The notes: generated from the sequence alone by a model not told the origin. 64,000 nucleotides of DNA from Ancylobacter dichloromethanicus (GCF_018390645.1 NZ_JAHBGC010000004.1:72994-136993); one strand, 5' to 3'. Shown: positions 35,566-45,231, counted from the first letter of the stretch. Numbers and translations: made by a program.

Positions 35566-36698
35566 GTGCCTCGGCCGTTCAGGGACTTGCCGCGCGCGGC
35601 ATCACCAAGAGCTTCGCCCAGCAGGTTCTGCACGGCATCGGCATCGAGGTGGCGCCGGGCGAACTCGTCGCCATCACCGGGCCGTCGGGTGCCGGCAAGA
35701 CCACCTTCTGCCGCATCCTGGCCGGGCTGGAACGCCCCGATGCCGGCACGGTGACGCTCGGCGGGCGCGATCTCCAAGGCGTGCCGCCGCAGCAGCGCCG
35801 CGTCGCGCTGATGTTCGAATCCTACGCGCTCTATCCGCACCTCACCGTGCGCGGCAATGCGCTCTCGCCGCTTGAGGCGCCGGGGGGGCGGCTCGGTCCG
35901 GCAGCGGCGGCGGCGCGCGTCGACGAGGTGCTGGAGCTGCTGGAAATCCGCCATCTCGGCGAGCGGCTGCCCGGCGCGCTCTCGGGCGGGCAGAAGCAGC
36001 GCGTCGCGCTGGCCCGCCTGCTGGTGCAGGCGCCGGACCTCTACATTCTCGACGAGCCGATCTCGCATCTCGACGCCAAGCTGCGCCACAAGCTGCGCGG
36101 CGAAATCCGCCGCCGTCTCGCCGCCCAGGACGCGCCCACGGTCTGGTCGACGCCCGACGGAATGGAGGCGCTCTCGGTTGGCGACCGTGTCGTGGTGATC
36201 GACGGCGGGCGGATCGAGCAGGTCGGCACGCCGGAAGACATCTGGCTGCGCCCGGCGAGCGCCCGCGTGGCGAAGCTGCTCGGCGATCCCCCGATGAACC
36301 TGATCGAGGGGGCGCTGGCGCGCGAGAACGGCACGCTGTTCTTCACCCGCCGCGACCTGCGCCTCGCCCTGCCGCCGGCGCTCGCCCGCGCGGCCGAGCA
36401 GGCCGTGGGCGGCAGCGCCATCCTCGGCGTGCGGCCGGACGGCATCGCCTTCGCGGCCCCGGACACGCCCGGCGCGGTGGGTGCCGAAATCTATTCCAAC
36501 GAGCCGTTCGGCAAGCACGCCATCGTCACCCTCGATCTCGGCGCGCTGCTGGCCAAGGCGAAGACCAGCATGGCCACCGCCGCCGCCCTCGCGAACGGGG
36601 CCGGCGACGGCATCGGCCGGCCGGTGGGACTGGTTTTCCCGAACGACGGGCTCACGCTTTTCGACGGGACGACGGGCCGCGCGCTGCCCGGCAATTGA
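35562..36698 (+). CDS. ABC sugar-type importer ATPase 2, degenerate switch loop
   Basis: A 378-residue CUT1-type ATPase with Walker A GPSGAGKTT, signature LSGGQKQRVALARL and Walker B LYILDEPISHLD. The switch histidine is replaced: the usual VTHDQ region reads WSTPDGMEAL (Pro198). The Q-loop Gln is also Glu (MFESYALYP). One nucleotide site in the heterodimer is therefore probably weak or non-hydrolytic. It partners the preceding ATPase. TOBE domain present at the C-terminus. Confidence 0.9.
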   Translation: MSASAVQGLAARGITKSFAQQVLHGIGIEVAPGELVAITGPSGAGKTTFCRILAGLERPDAGTVTLGGRDLQGVPPQQRRVALMFESYALYPHLTVRGNALSPLEAPGGRLGPAAAAARVDEVLELLEIRHLGERLPGALSGGQKQRVALARLLVQAPDLYILDEPISHLDAKLRHKLRGEIRRRLAAQDAPTVWSTPDGMEALSVGDRVVVIDGGRIEQVGTPEDIWLRPASARVAKLLGDPPMNLIEGALARENGTLFFTRRDLRLALPPALARAAEQAVGGSAILGVRPDGIAFAAPDTPGAVGAEIYSNEPFGKHAIVTLDLGALLAKAKTSMATAAALANGAGDGIGRPVGLVFPNDGLTLFDGTTGRALPGN

Positions 36699-36737
36699 GC
36701 GCAAGCCGCTGATGACGACGACGGAAGGGGAAGTGCG

Positions 36738-38132
36738 ATGAAGACGAAGAACTGGTGTTTCGCCGCCGCCTTGGCGGCTTCCACGGTGCTTGCCGCACCG
36801 CCGACGCAGGCACAGGATTCCAGCTTCTATGCCGAGGCGGCCAAGCCCTACAAGGGCAGCACCATCCGCGTGCTCGACGAGATCACGCCGCTGCAGGAGA
36901 CGCTGTCCAAGATCGTGCCGGACTTCGAAAAGGAGACCGGCATCAAGGTGGAGTGGGAACTGCTCAACCACTTCGAGGTCATCAACAAGGGCCAGGCCGA
37001 CATGCTGTCCGGCCGCGGCTATTACGACGCGGTGATGCTGCACGGCTTCCAGCTCGGCCCGATGATCTCGGCCGGCGTGATCCGCGAGCTCAACGATTTC
37101 GTCGCCGACCCGAAGCTCGCCAATCCCGGCCTGAACACGGCGGACTTCATCCAGAACCCGTTCAAGACCGCCGCCTTTGTCGGCGACAAGCAGTATTCCT
37201 TCATCAACTGGAACTACAACCAGATCTACTGGGCGCGCGCCGACCTGCTGGACGATCCGGGCGAGAAGGAAGCCTTCAAGGCCAAGTATGGCTATGAACT
37301 GGCGCCGGCCGCCACCATCGGGCAGATGCGCGACATCGCCGAGTTCTTCACCCGCAAGAAGGGCGAAATGCTCGCCGGCAAGAAGCTGGAGAGCGATTTC
37401 TACGGCATCGTGCTCGAAGGCATCAAGGGTGGCTCGACCTTCCCGACGCTGTGGAACAACTTCGTCAAGAACTATGGCGGCAACCTGATCGACGCCGAGG
37501 GCAAGCCGGATTTCGACAGCCCGGAGACCGTCGCCGCGCTGAAGATGTGGCACGAATTGTGGACCTTCGCCCCGCCCGGCATCGCCGAATATTCGCTGGT
37601 CGACGTGCCGACGGTGATGGGCAACGGCATCGCCGCGCAGTCGATCGCCTGGTCGGACTTCGTGCTCGGCATCGACAAGCCCGGCGTCTCGCCTTACGCG
37701 GGCAAGTTCGTCTACGGCCCGATCCCGATCAAGGCCGGCTCCAAGGAGCGCTACGCCGAGGCCGAGCCGTCGGTCACCGTCATCAGCTCCGCCTCCAAGA
37801 ATCCCGAGGCGACCTTCATTTTCCTCGAATGGCTGGCCGACAAGAAGCAGCAGGACAAGCTGATCGCGCTGGGCGCGGGCGGCGTGCCGATCCGCGAATC
37901 GTCCTGGGCGCTGCCGGCGATCACCGGCGCGGCCAACAAGACGCTCTATGTCGCGATGAAGTCGACCCTCGACGTCGCCGAAGCCAAGCCGAAGATGCCG
38001 AAATTCTACGAGATCTACGACGTGATGAGCGGCATCGCGCAGGAAGTCGGCCTCGGCCGCATCTCGCCGGAAGAAGGCGCCAAGAAGGGCCAGGCGGAAC
38101 TGCTCAAGCTCTGCACCAAGTGCCTGCTGTGA
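36738..38132 (+). CDS. ABC importer periplasmic binding protein (family 1)
   Basis: A 464-residue solute-binding protein with a Sec signal peptide (cleavage around PPTQAQ-DSS). It is a cluster of type I carbohydrate-binding proteins: KGSTIRVLDEITPLQE, then FINWNYNQIYWARADLL, and aromatic-rich pocket regions. Members import oligosaccharides, polyols or glycerol derivatives. It lies 39 bases after the ATPase pair and 119 bases before the permeases; that gap holds a palindromic GC-rich stretch (~38154-38200) but no gene. Confidence 0.93.
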   Translation: MKTKNWCFAAALAASTVLAAPPTQAQDSSFYAEAAKPYKGSTIRVLDEITPLQETLSKIVPDFEKETGIKVEWELLNHFEVINKGQADMLSGRGYYDAVMLHGFQLGPMISAGVIRELNDFVADPKLANPGLNTADFIQNPFKTAAFVGDKQYSFINWNYNQIYWARADLLDDPGEKEAFKAKYGYELAPAATIGQMRDIAEFFTRKKGEMLAGKKLESDFYGIVLEGIKGGSTFPTLWNNFVKNYGGNLIDAEGKPDFDSPETVAALKMWHELWTFAPPGIAEYSLVDVPTVMGNGIAAQSIAWSDFVLGIDKPGVSPYAGKFVYGPIPIKAGSKERYAEAEPSVTVISSASKNPEATFIFLEWLADKKQQDKLIALGAGGVPIRESSWALPAITGAANKTLYVAMKSTLDVAEAKPKMPKFYEIYDVMSGIAQEVGLGRISPEEGAKKGQAELLKLCTKCLL

Positions 38133-38251
38133 CCCGTTGAACTGAACAGGCCGGCCCCCTCTCCCCGGCGGGGCGAGGGGTGGGGCGAGGGGCTCCCGGC
38201 AACGCGGCGGCCTCCTCGTTCCCGCCCCTTTCCCCGACAGGAGAGGAACGC

Positions 38252-39208
38252 GTGACCAAACCCGGAGAACGGATCTTTGCCATGGCGAGCGCCAGCGACA
38301 CCATCACGACCGCCGACATCCCGCCGAAAGCACTGCCGCGCGAGCGGCTCTGGTATCCCTATCTGCTGATCGCCCCGTCCATGCTCATGCTGGTCGTGGT
38401 CTCGCTGGTGCCGTTCCTCTACACCATCTATCTGAGCTTCCACGCCGCCAAGTTCGGCCGGGTGACCGACTTCATCGGCTTCGACAATTACGCCGTGCTG
38501 CTGACCGATGCGCGTTTCTGGAACTCCATCGGCGTCGCCGCCACCTTCGTGGTGATCGCGGTGCCGATCGAGTTCATGCTCGGGCTGGCCGGCGCGCTGG
38601 TGCTGAACCAGAATGTGCGCGGGCGCTCGCTGCTGGTGCCGCTGCTGTTCATGCCGACCATGATGGCGCCCATCGTGGTGGGGCTGCTGTGGAAGATCAT
38701 GCTCGCCGGCTCGTGGGGCTTCTTCTCCTACAACGTGCTGGAGCGGTTCAATCTTCTTGAGGGTACCTCGGTCTTCGCCTCGCCCGAATACGCGCTCTAC
38801 GCGCTGATCTTCGTCGATATCTGGCAGTGGACGCCGTTCATGATGCTGGCCTTCTTCGCCGGCCTGCAGGCGCTGCCGCTCGGCCCCTACCGCGCCGCGG
38901 CGGTGGACGGGGCCAACCCGGTGCAGATGTTCTTCCACATCACCCTGCCGATGATGACGCCATTGCTGGCGGTGATCGGGCTGCTGCGCTTCATCGACGC
39001 CTTCAAGGTGTTCGACACCATCTACATCCTCACCGGCGGCGGGCCGGGCATCTCCACCGAGACGCCGTCCATCCTCGCCAACAAGATGACCTTCGAGTTC
39101 TGGAACATCGGCGAGGCCTCGGCGCTCGCGGTGCTGGTGTGGCTGGCCTTCTTCGTCTTCTGCAACGCCTTCTACCAGATCGCCAAGAAGCGACTGAACG
39201 CCTTCTGA
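38252..39208 (+). CDS. ABC sugar-type importer permease 1
   Basis: A 318-residue permease of the MalF/UgpA type with six helices and the EAA loop (PYRAAAVDGANPVQMFFHITLPMM). GTG at 38252 is favoured because AGGAGAGG lies seven bases before it; a later ATG at 38282 lacks a nearby ribosome binding site. It forms the channel with the next gene's product. Confidence 0.92.
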   Translation: MTKPGERIFAMASASDTITTADIPPKALPRERLWYPYLLIAPSMLMLVVVSLVPFLYTIYLSFHAAKFGRVTDFIGFDNYAVLLTDARFWNSIGVAATFVVIAVPIEFMLGLAGALVLNQNVRGRSLLVPLLFMPTMMAPIVVGLLWKIMLAGSWGFFSYNVLERFNLLEGTSVFASPEYALYALIFVDIWQWTPFMMLAFFAGLQALPLGPYRAAAVDGANPVQMFFHITLPMMTPLLAVIGLLRFIDAFKVFDTIYILTGGGPGISTETPSILANKMTFEFWNIGEASALAVLVWLAFFVFCNAFYQIAKKRLNAF

Positions 39209-39218
39209 GGAGACGATC

Positions 39219-40055
39219 ATGGCCGACGCACAAAGCCGCCCCGAGGGCTCCCGCGGTCTGCTGTGGACCGGTGTCACCGTGGTCTATGCCGCCATCATGC
39301 TGTTTCCCATCTTCTGGATGGCGTCGATGATGGTGAAGCCGAACGACGCCATGTTCGCCCGGCCGACCCAGTGGCTGTTCGTGCCGACGCTGGAGCATTT
39401 CAGCTACGTCATCGAGCACGGCTTCCACTGGTACCTGCTGACGTCGTTCCTGCTCTGCACCGTCTCCACCGCGCTGGTGGTGATCATCGGCACGCCGGCC
39501 GCCTACGCGTTCGCGCGCTTCGAGATGCGGGCCAAGGACGACCTGTTCCTGTTCATCCTGGCCTCGCGCATGGCACCGCCCGTGTGCCTTGTCATCCCGT
39601 TCTACCTGATCTTCGCCAAGGTCGGCCTGCTCGACACCTTCCTCGGCCTGACGCTGGCCTACATGACCTTCAACCTCTCCTTCTACATCTGGGTGCTGCG
39701 CTCCTTCTGCCGCGACCTGCCGGTGCAGCTTGAGGAAGCAGCAGCGCTGGAAGGCTGGTCGAAGCCGCAGATCTTCCGCCGCGTGGTGTTTCCGCTGCTG
39801 CGCAACGGCATCGTCGCCACCGCCGTGCTGTGCTTCATCTTCGCCTGGAACGAGTTCTTGTTCGCCTTCATGCTCGGCGGCCGGGCGGTGCAGACGCTGC
39901 CGGTCTCCATCCCCAAGCTCATCACCTCGCAGGGCGTGCGCTGGGGCGAGATGGCGGTGGTGGGCATGACCGCGCTGCTCCCCGTGCTCGCCGTGGTGTT
40001 CGTCTTGCAGCGCCACATCGTGCGCGGCCTCACCCTCGGCGCCGTAAAGGGATGA
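39219..40055 (+). CDS. ABC sugar-type importer permease 2
   Basis: A 278-residue MalG/UgpE-type permease. Its EAA motif is LEEAAALEGWSKPQIFRRVVFPLL, and six helices are evident. It starts 10 bases after permease 1 ends. Its stop lies 5 bases before the preferred start of the dehydrogenase small-subunit gene, tying transport to oxidation of the imported compound. Confidence 0.93.
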   Translation: MADAQSRPEGSRGLLWTGVTVVYAAIMLFPIFWMASMMVKPNDAMFARPTQWLFVPTLEHFSYVIEHGFHWYLLTSFLLCTVSTALVVIIGTPAAYAFARFEMRAKDDLFLFILASRMAPPVCLVIPFYLIFAKVGLLDTFLGLTLAYMTFNLSFYIWVLRSFCRDLPVQLEEAAALEGWSKPQIFRRVVFPLLRNGIVATAVLCFIFAWNEFLFAFMLGGRAVQTLPVSIPKLITSQGVRWGEMAVVGMTALLPVLAVVFVLQRHIVRGLTLGAVKG

Positions 40056-40060
40056 TCGCA

Positions 40061-40558
40061 ATGACCGGGATCAAGGCTCACAAGGACCCCGCCATGCCGC
40101 CGCCGCTCACCGTCGCGGAGGGGCCGGAATGGGTGGAGGCACTGACCCTCCTCGCCCCCGACATGGCGCACACGCTGCTCGCCGCCACCCGCACGCTCTA
40201 CCCCCATGACGGCCTGCCCGAGCGGGTCTATCGCCGGGTCATCCTCCATTTCGACCGGATGGCGGCGATGTCGCCCGCCGCCGCGCAGTCCCTCGCCGAG
40301 TTTGTCGACCGGGTGGACGCGGCCATGCCGCTCCCCTTCCGCGATCTCTCGGAGAGCTACCGGGTGGCGGTGCTGACGTCGCTGGAGGAAAGCGCGGCCT
40401 TCCGCCTCGTCCAGCGCTCCGCCGTCCGCTTCCTCTACGACGATGTCGAGGTGTGGCAGGCGTTCGGCTACGAGGGCGCCTCGGTGCATCTCGGCGGCTA
40501 TGCGGCGCGCGGCTTCAACGATCTCGACTGGCTGCCGGAGCCTCCGGCCGGCGTCTGA
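40061..40558 (+). CDS. small subunit of GMC dehydrogenase (gluconate 2-dehydrogenase subunit 3-like)
   Basis: A 165-residue protein resembling subunit 3 of membrane sugar-acid dehydrogenases: an early LLAATRTLYPHDGLP, a central FRDLSESYRVAVLTSLE and a C-terminal block HLGGYAARGFNDLDWLPEPP. Such subunits chaperone or stabilise the FAD-bearing GMC subunit, encoded 24 bases downstream. No Tat or Sec signal is visible, whereas periplasmic homologues usually carry one, so the complex may be cytosolic. ATG at 40061 follows AAAGGG nine bases upstream; ATG at 40052 is an alternative. Confidence 0.75.
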   Translation: MTGIKAHKDPAMPPPLTVAEGPEWVEALTLLAPDMAHTLLAATRTLYPHDGLPERVYRRVILHFDRMAAMSPAAAQSLAEFVDRVDAAMPLPFRDLSESYRVAVLTSLEESAAFRLVQRSAVRFLYDDVEVWQAFGYEGASVHLGGYAARGFNDLDWLPEPPAGV

Positions 40559-40582
40559 ACCCGCTCATACCAGGGGTGCCTC

Positions 40583-42145
40583 ATGACTGAGTACGATCTC
40601 GACGATTCCGGCGTGGTCGTCATCATCGGGTCCGGCGCGGGCGGTGGCACGCTGGCGCACGAGCTGACCAAGCGCGGGGTCGGCGTGGTGCTGCTGGAGG
40701 CCGGCCGGCACCTTTCCGCCGAGGATTTCGTCAATGACGAATGGGGCGGCTACGAGATGCTGTCCTGGCTCGACAAGCGCACCGCGTCCGGCGACTGGCG
40801 CGTCGCCCGCGACCATCCGGTGACGCCGAGCTGGAGCTGCCAGGTGGTGGGCGGCACCACCACGCACTGGTCCGGCTGCTGCTACCGGCTGATCGAGGAC
40901 GAGATGCGCGCGCGGACGGTCTATGGCGACATCGCCGGCGCCAGCCTGATCGACTGGCCGCTCACGCTCGACGAGCTGGAGCCCTATTACGACCTCGCCG
41001 AGGCCAGGATGGGCGTCACCCGCACCAATGGCCTGCCCGGCCTGCCGGCGAACAACAATTTCAAGGTGATGTATGCCGGCGCGAGCGCGCTGGGGCTCAA
41101 CGCCTCCACCGGCCGGCAGGCGATCAACTCGGTCCCCTATGACGGCCGGCCGGCGACCATTCAGGACGGCTTCACCGTCACCGGCGACAAGGTAGGCTCG
41201 CGCTGGTCGACGCTGAATGTCGAGATCCCGCGCGCCCTCGCCACCGGCAGGCTGGAGCTGCGCCCGCGCAGCCGCGCCGTGTTCATCGAGCATGACGCCG
41301 CCGGCAAGGCCTCGGGCGTGGTGTATGTGGACGCCGCCGGCACGCGGCACCGGCAGAAGGCACGCGCCGTGGTGCTGGCCGGCAACTGCGTGGAAAGCTC
41401 GCGCCTGCTGCTGCACTCCGCCAGTTCGCTTTTCCCGCAAGGCCTCGCCAACGGCCATGGTAGTGTCGGGCGCTACTATCTGCGCCACATCATCCAGACC
41501 GTGTGGTCGGTGTTCGACAAGCCGGTGAACATGCACAGGGGCGAGATCATGACCGGCGTGGTCGACGATTTCGTCCGCCACGACCCCGCCCGCGGCTTTG
41601 CCGGCGGCTATTATGTGGAACTGAACTCCATGGGGCTTCCGACCACGGCGGCCTTCCTCGATCCCGGCTGGTGGGGACGTGATTTCGCGCAGGTGATCGA
41701 GCAATACGCCCATATGGCCGGCATGCTGCTTTCCGGCGAGGACATGCCCCAGGCCGGCAACCGGATCACGCTGAACGACGAACTCGACGCCTTCGGCGTG
41801 CCGGTCGCCAACATCCATTATGACGAACATCCCAACGACCTGAAGATGCGCAGCCACGGCTACAAGACCATGACCGCCATCCATCAGGCGGCGGGGGCGC
41901 GACGCTCCGTCGAGGCGCCGGCCTACCCGGCAAGCCATAATCTCGGCTCCAACCGCATGAGCGCGAAGGCCGAGGACGGCGTGCTCGACGGCAATGGCCG
42001 CGCCCATGAGGTGCCGAACCTGTTCATCGCCGACGGCAGCGCCTTCGCCACCGGCGGCGCCTGCAACCCGACGCTGACCATTGTCGCGCTGGCGATCCGC
42101 CAGGCCGATTTCATGGCGCGGCAGATGGCGGCCGGCGAATTGTGA
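40583..42145 (+). CDS. GMC family FAD-dependent oxidoreductase
   Basis: A 520-residue GMC oxidoreductase acting on an alcohol or sugar hydroxyl. The FAD-binding motif GSGAGGGTLAHELTKRG is near the N-terminus. The C-terminal domain has GSNRMSAKAEDGVLDGNGR, LFIADGSAFATGGACNPTLT and the terminal AxRxAD helix. The CNPTLT block matches the bacterial gluconate/sorbosone dehydrogenase branch. No signal peptide. Together with its small subunit and the importer, it probably oxidises the imported polyol or sugar acid to the 2-keto form. Confidence 0.9.
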   Translation: MTEYDLDDSGVVVIIGSGAGGGTLAHELTKRGVGVVLLEAGRHLSAEDFVNDEWGGYEMLSWLDKRTASGDWRVARDHPVTPSWSCQVVGGTTTHWSGCCYRLIEDEMRARTVYGDIAGASLIDWPLTLDELEPYYDLAEARMGVTRTNGLPGLPANNNFKVMYAGASALGLNASTGRQAINSVPYDGRPATIQDGFTVTGDKVGSRWSTLNVEIPRALATGRLELRPRSRAVFIEHDAAGKASGVVYVDAAGTRHRQKARAVVLAGNCVESSRLLLHSASSLFPQGLANGHGSVGRYYLRHIIQTVWSVFDKPVNMHRGEIMTGVVDDFVRHDPARGFAGGYYVELNSMGLPTTAAFLDPGWWGRDFAQVIEQYAHMAGMLLSGEDMPQAGNRITLNDELDAFGVPVANIHYDEHPNDLKMRSHGYKTMTAIHQAAGARRSVEAPAYPASHNLGSNRMSAKAEDGVLDGNGRAHEVPNLFIADGSAFATGGACNPTLTIVALAIRQADFMARQMAAGEL

Positions 42146-42861
42146 GCGACGACTTCACCGAATCCACGCTGGCCTACTGGCAGGAACTTGCCGCGGAGCC
42201 TCCCGCGCGCTTCTCCTTCACCCCGCCGCACCGCCATGGCTATCCGGTGCGGCTGGCGGACGGCCGCGTGCTCGTGCTGCCGCTGCGTCGCCTGCCGGAC
42301 GGCGTCCATGCCGCCGCCTCGCTGATCGCCAATCAGGCCGCGCATCAGGTGGTCGGCGCCCTCGCCGATGCGATGGCGCAGGAGGCGCGGTCGCTGGGCG
42401 CGGATTGCGTCGCCGGGCTGCCGACGCTGGGCCTGTCCTTCGCCGCGCTGGTGGCGGAGCGGCTGGGCCACAGCCGCTATGTCCCGCTCGGCTATTCCCG
42501 CAAATTCTGGTACCGCGACGCGCTTTCCGAGCCGGTGTCCTCGATCACCAGCCCGGAGGCGGGCAAGCGGCTGCGGCTCGACCCCAATCTGCTGCCGCTG
42601 GTCGAGGGAAGGCGTGTGCTGCTGGTGGATGACGCGATCTCGACCGGCGCGACCGCGCTCGCCGCCTGCCGGCTGCTGGAGCGGGCGGGAGCGAGCCTCA
42701 GCGGCATGGTGGTAGCGATGAAGCAGACCAGGCGCTGGGTCGCCGCGATGCAGGGCGTGCTGGCGGCGGAGCAGGTGCGCGCCGCCTATGGCTGCCCGCT
42801 CTTCACCCTGCGCGCGGATGGCTGGTGGCCGGTCGAGGCCACCCTGCCGGACATACCCTGA
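42142..42861 (+). CDS. phosphoribosyltransferase-fold protein
   Basis: A 239-residue type I phosphoribosyltransferase: the PRPP loop reads VLLVDDAISTGATAL, and upstream are GLPTLGLSFAALVAERLG and a GYSRKFWY segment. GTG at 42142 overlaps the GMC stop. The acceptor is not recognisable: purine-, pyrimidine- or regulatory PRTases are all possible. As last gene of the importer/dehydrogenase operon it may salvage a base released from a nucleoside-like substrate, which would make the imported compound a nucleoside or ribosyl derivative; this is conjecture. Confidence 0.8.
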   Translation: MSDDFTESTLAYWQELAAEPPARFSFTPPHRHGYPVRLADGRVLVLPLRRLPDGVHAAASLIANQAAHQVVGALADAMAQEARSLGADCVAGLPTLGLSFAALVAERLGHSRYVPLGYSRKFWYRDALSEPVSSITSPEAGKRLRLDPNLLPLVEGRRVLLVDDAISTGATALAACRLLERAGASLSGMVVAMKQTRRWVAAMQGVLAAEQVRAAYGCPLFTLRADGWWPVEATLPDIP

Positions 42862-42867
42862 ACGTCC

Positions 42868-45162
42868 TCAGCCCCCGCCTTGTGCCTCCCGGATCGCCTG
42901 CCACACCCGCCCCGGCGTCAGCGGCATGTCGAGATGGGCGATGCCGAGCGGGGCGAGCGCGTCCATCACCGCATTGACGAAGGCAGGCGGGGCGCCGATG
43001 GCGCCGGCTTCCCCAGCCCCCTTGATGCCGAGCGGGTTGGTGGTGCAGGGCACGTTGTGGGTCGAGACATCGAAGAACGGCAGGTCGTCGGCACGGGGCA
43101 GGCCGTAATCCATGAACGAACCGGAGAGCAACTGGCCACTGTCGGGGTCGTAGACCGTGCGCTCCATCATCGCCTGGCCGATGCCCTGGGCGATGCCGCC
43201 ATGAACCTGCCCGCTCAGCACGAGGGGGTTGAGCGTGCGGCCGAAATCGTCGACCACGGTGTAGCGCTCCACCGTGATGTGCCCGGTCTCGGGGTCGACC
43301 GCGACCTCGCAGACATGCGCCCCGTTCGGGAAGGTGCCGGCCAACTGCTCGAAGTCGCCGATGCCTTCCAGTCCGCCCGCCTGCGCCGCCACCTCCAGCA
43401 GGCTGACATGACGGTTTGTGCCGGGCACGCGGAAGACACCGGCATCGAAGTCCAACTCGCGCTCGTCCACCGCGAGGAGACGCGCCGCCTCCCGGCTCGC
43501 CTTGCCGAGCACCGCTCCGGTGGCAAGGCGCAGGGCGCCGCCGCCATGCACCATGGAGCGCGAGGCGACCGTGCCGCCGGCGGAAGGAAGGGGCTGGTCG
43601 GTATCGCCAGTCTTCACCACGATCCGCGCCGGGTCGATGCCGAGCGCCTGCGCCGTCATCTGCACATAGGTGGTCTCGTGGCCCTGTCCCGTCGACTGGG
43701 TGCCGACATGGACCGTGACCTGACCGTCGGCGTCGATCTGCACCACGGCGCCCTCTTTTCCCGGCACGCCGGTGCGTTCGATGTAATAGCCGAGCCCGAT
43801 GCCACGGAGCCGGCCGTCGCCCCGGTCGCGCCGGGCGGCGAAGCCGTCCCAGTCGGCCGCCTGCAGGCCGGCCTTCATCACGGCGGCGAAATCTCCGGAA
43901 TCGTAGACGACGTCGGTCGCGGTGCGGTGCGGCATCTCCTCGGGCGCGATCATGTTGATCTCGCGCAGCGCGATCGGGCTCAGGCCGATCTCCCGCGCCG
44001 CCTTGTCCACCAGCCGCTCGATGAGATAGGCCGCCTCGGGCCGGCCGGCGCCGCGATAGGCGTCCATCGGCGCGTTGTTGGTGTAGGCGATGCGCACATT
44101 GGTGGCGACGGTGGGAATGGAATAGACGCCCGGCGCCATGGGTGGGCCGGAAAGGGTGGGGCAATAGACGCCGAAGGCGGAAAGCGCGCCGCCGGCGCTG
44201 GCCAGCGTCTCCACCTTCAGCGCGGTGAAGCGGGCCTGCGCGTCCAGCCCGAGCGTGGCGCGGGAGACATTGTCGCGACCTTGCGTGTCGGAGAGGAAGG
44301 CTTCGGCGCGGGTCGACTGCCAGCGCACCGGACGGACGAGCCTGCGCGCGGCATAGAGCACCAGCGCCTGCTCGGGATAGGGAATCGCCTTCATGCCGAA
44401 GCCGCCGCCGACATCGGGGGTGACGACGCGCAGCCGCGACGCCGGCAGGCCGAACACGCCCTCGAACATGAAGTCGCGGATCATGTGGCTGCCCTGGCTG
44501 CCGGTGACCAGGGTGAACTGGCCGCTCGCCTCGTCATAAAGCCCGATGGCGTTGCGCGGCTCCATGGAGGCGACGATGATGCGGTTGTTCACCAGCTCCA
44601 GCTCCACCACCCGTGCCGAGGCGGCAAGCGCGGTGTCCACCTCGCCGAGGTCGCCGAGTTGCCAGTGCAAGGCGAGATTGCCGGGAGCCTCGGCGAACAG
44701 CAGCGGCGCGTCGTCGGCCAGCGCCGCCGCCGGCTCGACCACCGCAGGCAGATAGTCGATGTCGAGCGCCACCGCCTCGGCGGCCTCAAGCGCGGCGAGG
44801 GCGGTCTCGGCCACCACGAACGCCACCGGCTCGCCGAGATAGCGCACCTTGCCGGCGGCCAGCAGCGTGTGGGCGGGCAGCGGCATGCGCCCGCCCTCCG
44901 CATGGTCCAGCACGATGACCACGGGCAGCGCGCCGATTCCGTCGGCGGCGAGATCCTGCGCGGTGTAGACCGCCAGCACGCCGGGCAGGGCTCGGGCGGC
45001 CCCGGTGTCGATCTGGCGGATCAGCCCGTGGGCGACCGGCGCGCGCACCACGCAGGCGAAGGTCTCGCCCGCATAATGGTGGTCGTCGGTGAAGCGGCCG
45101 GTGCCGGTGATGAAGCGCAGGTCCTCCACGCGGCGGAAGGGCTGGCCGATCCCGAATTTCAT
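42868..45162 (-). CDS. molybdenum hydroxylase large subunit 1 (XDH/aldehyde oxidase family)
   Basis: A 764-residue molybdopterin-cytosine-dinucleotide subunit. Motifs: FGIGQPFRRVEDLRFITG start, DVGGGFGMKA, DAYRGAGRPEA (substrate loop), GQGHETTYVQ and the base Glu in GIKGAGEAGAIGAPPA. The loop is not the AYRCSFR of CO dehydrogenase, so this is a hydroxylase for an organic substrate, not CoxL. No medium or small subunit follows; it must borrow those from the divergent operon. ATG at 45162, with a 165-base shared promoter region. Confidence 0.92.
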   Translation of the reverse strand: MKFGIGQPFRRVEDLRFITGTGRFTDDHHYAGETFACVVRAPVAHGLIRQIDTGAARALPGVLAVYTAQDLAADGIGALPVVIVLDHAEGGRMPLPAHTLLAAGKVRYLGEPVAFVVAETALAALEAAEAVALDIDYLPAVVEPAAALADDAPLLFAEAPGNLALHWQLGDLGEVDTALAASARVVELELVNNRIIVASMEPRNAIGLYDEASGQFTLVTGSQGSHMIRDFMFEGVFGLPASRLRVVTPDVGGGFGMKAIPYPEQALVLYAARRLVRPVRWQSTRAEAFLSDTQGRDNVSRATLGLDAQARFTALKVETLASAGGALSAFGVYCPTLSGPPMAPGVYSIPTVATNVRIAYTNNAPMDAYRGAGRPEAAYLIERLVDKAAREIGLSPIALREINMIAPEEMPHRTATDVVYDSGDFAAVMKAGLQAADWDGFAARRDRGDGRLRGIGLGYYIERTGVPGKEGAVVQIDADGQVTVHVGTQSTGQGHETTYVQMTAQALGIDPARIVVKTGDTDQPLPSAGGTVASRSMVHGGGALRLATGAVLGKASREAARLLAVDERELDFDAGVFRVPGTNRHVSLLEVAAQAGGLEGIGDFEQLAGTFPNGAHVCEVAVDPETGHITVERYTVVDDFGRTLNPLVLSGQVHGGIAQGIGQAMMERTVYDPDSGQLLSGSFMDYGLPRADDLPFFDVSTHNVPCTTNPLGIKGAGEAGAIGAPPAFVNAVMDALAPLGIAHLDMPLTPGRVWQAIREAQGGG

Positions 45163-45231
45163 CGCTCTCTCCTCAGCGACCCCGCCCGACTGGCGCGCGA
45201 CGCAGCAGTTTCACACCTGCATCTTTTCTAA

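Noticed and set aside
38154-38200. CRISPR-like or tandem repeat in the gap before the permease genes
   Set aside because: It is only a short GC-rich palindromic run (GGGGCGAGGGG-type) without regular spacing.
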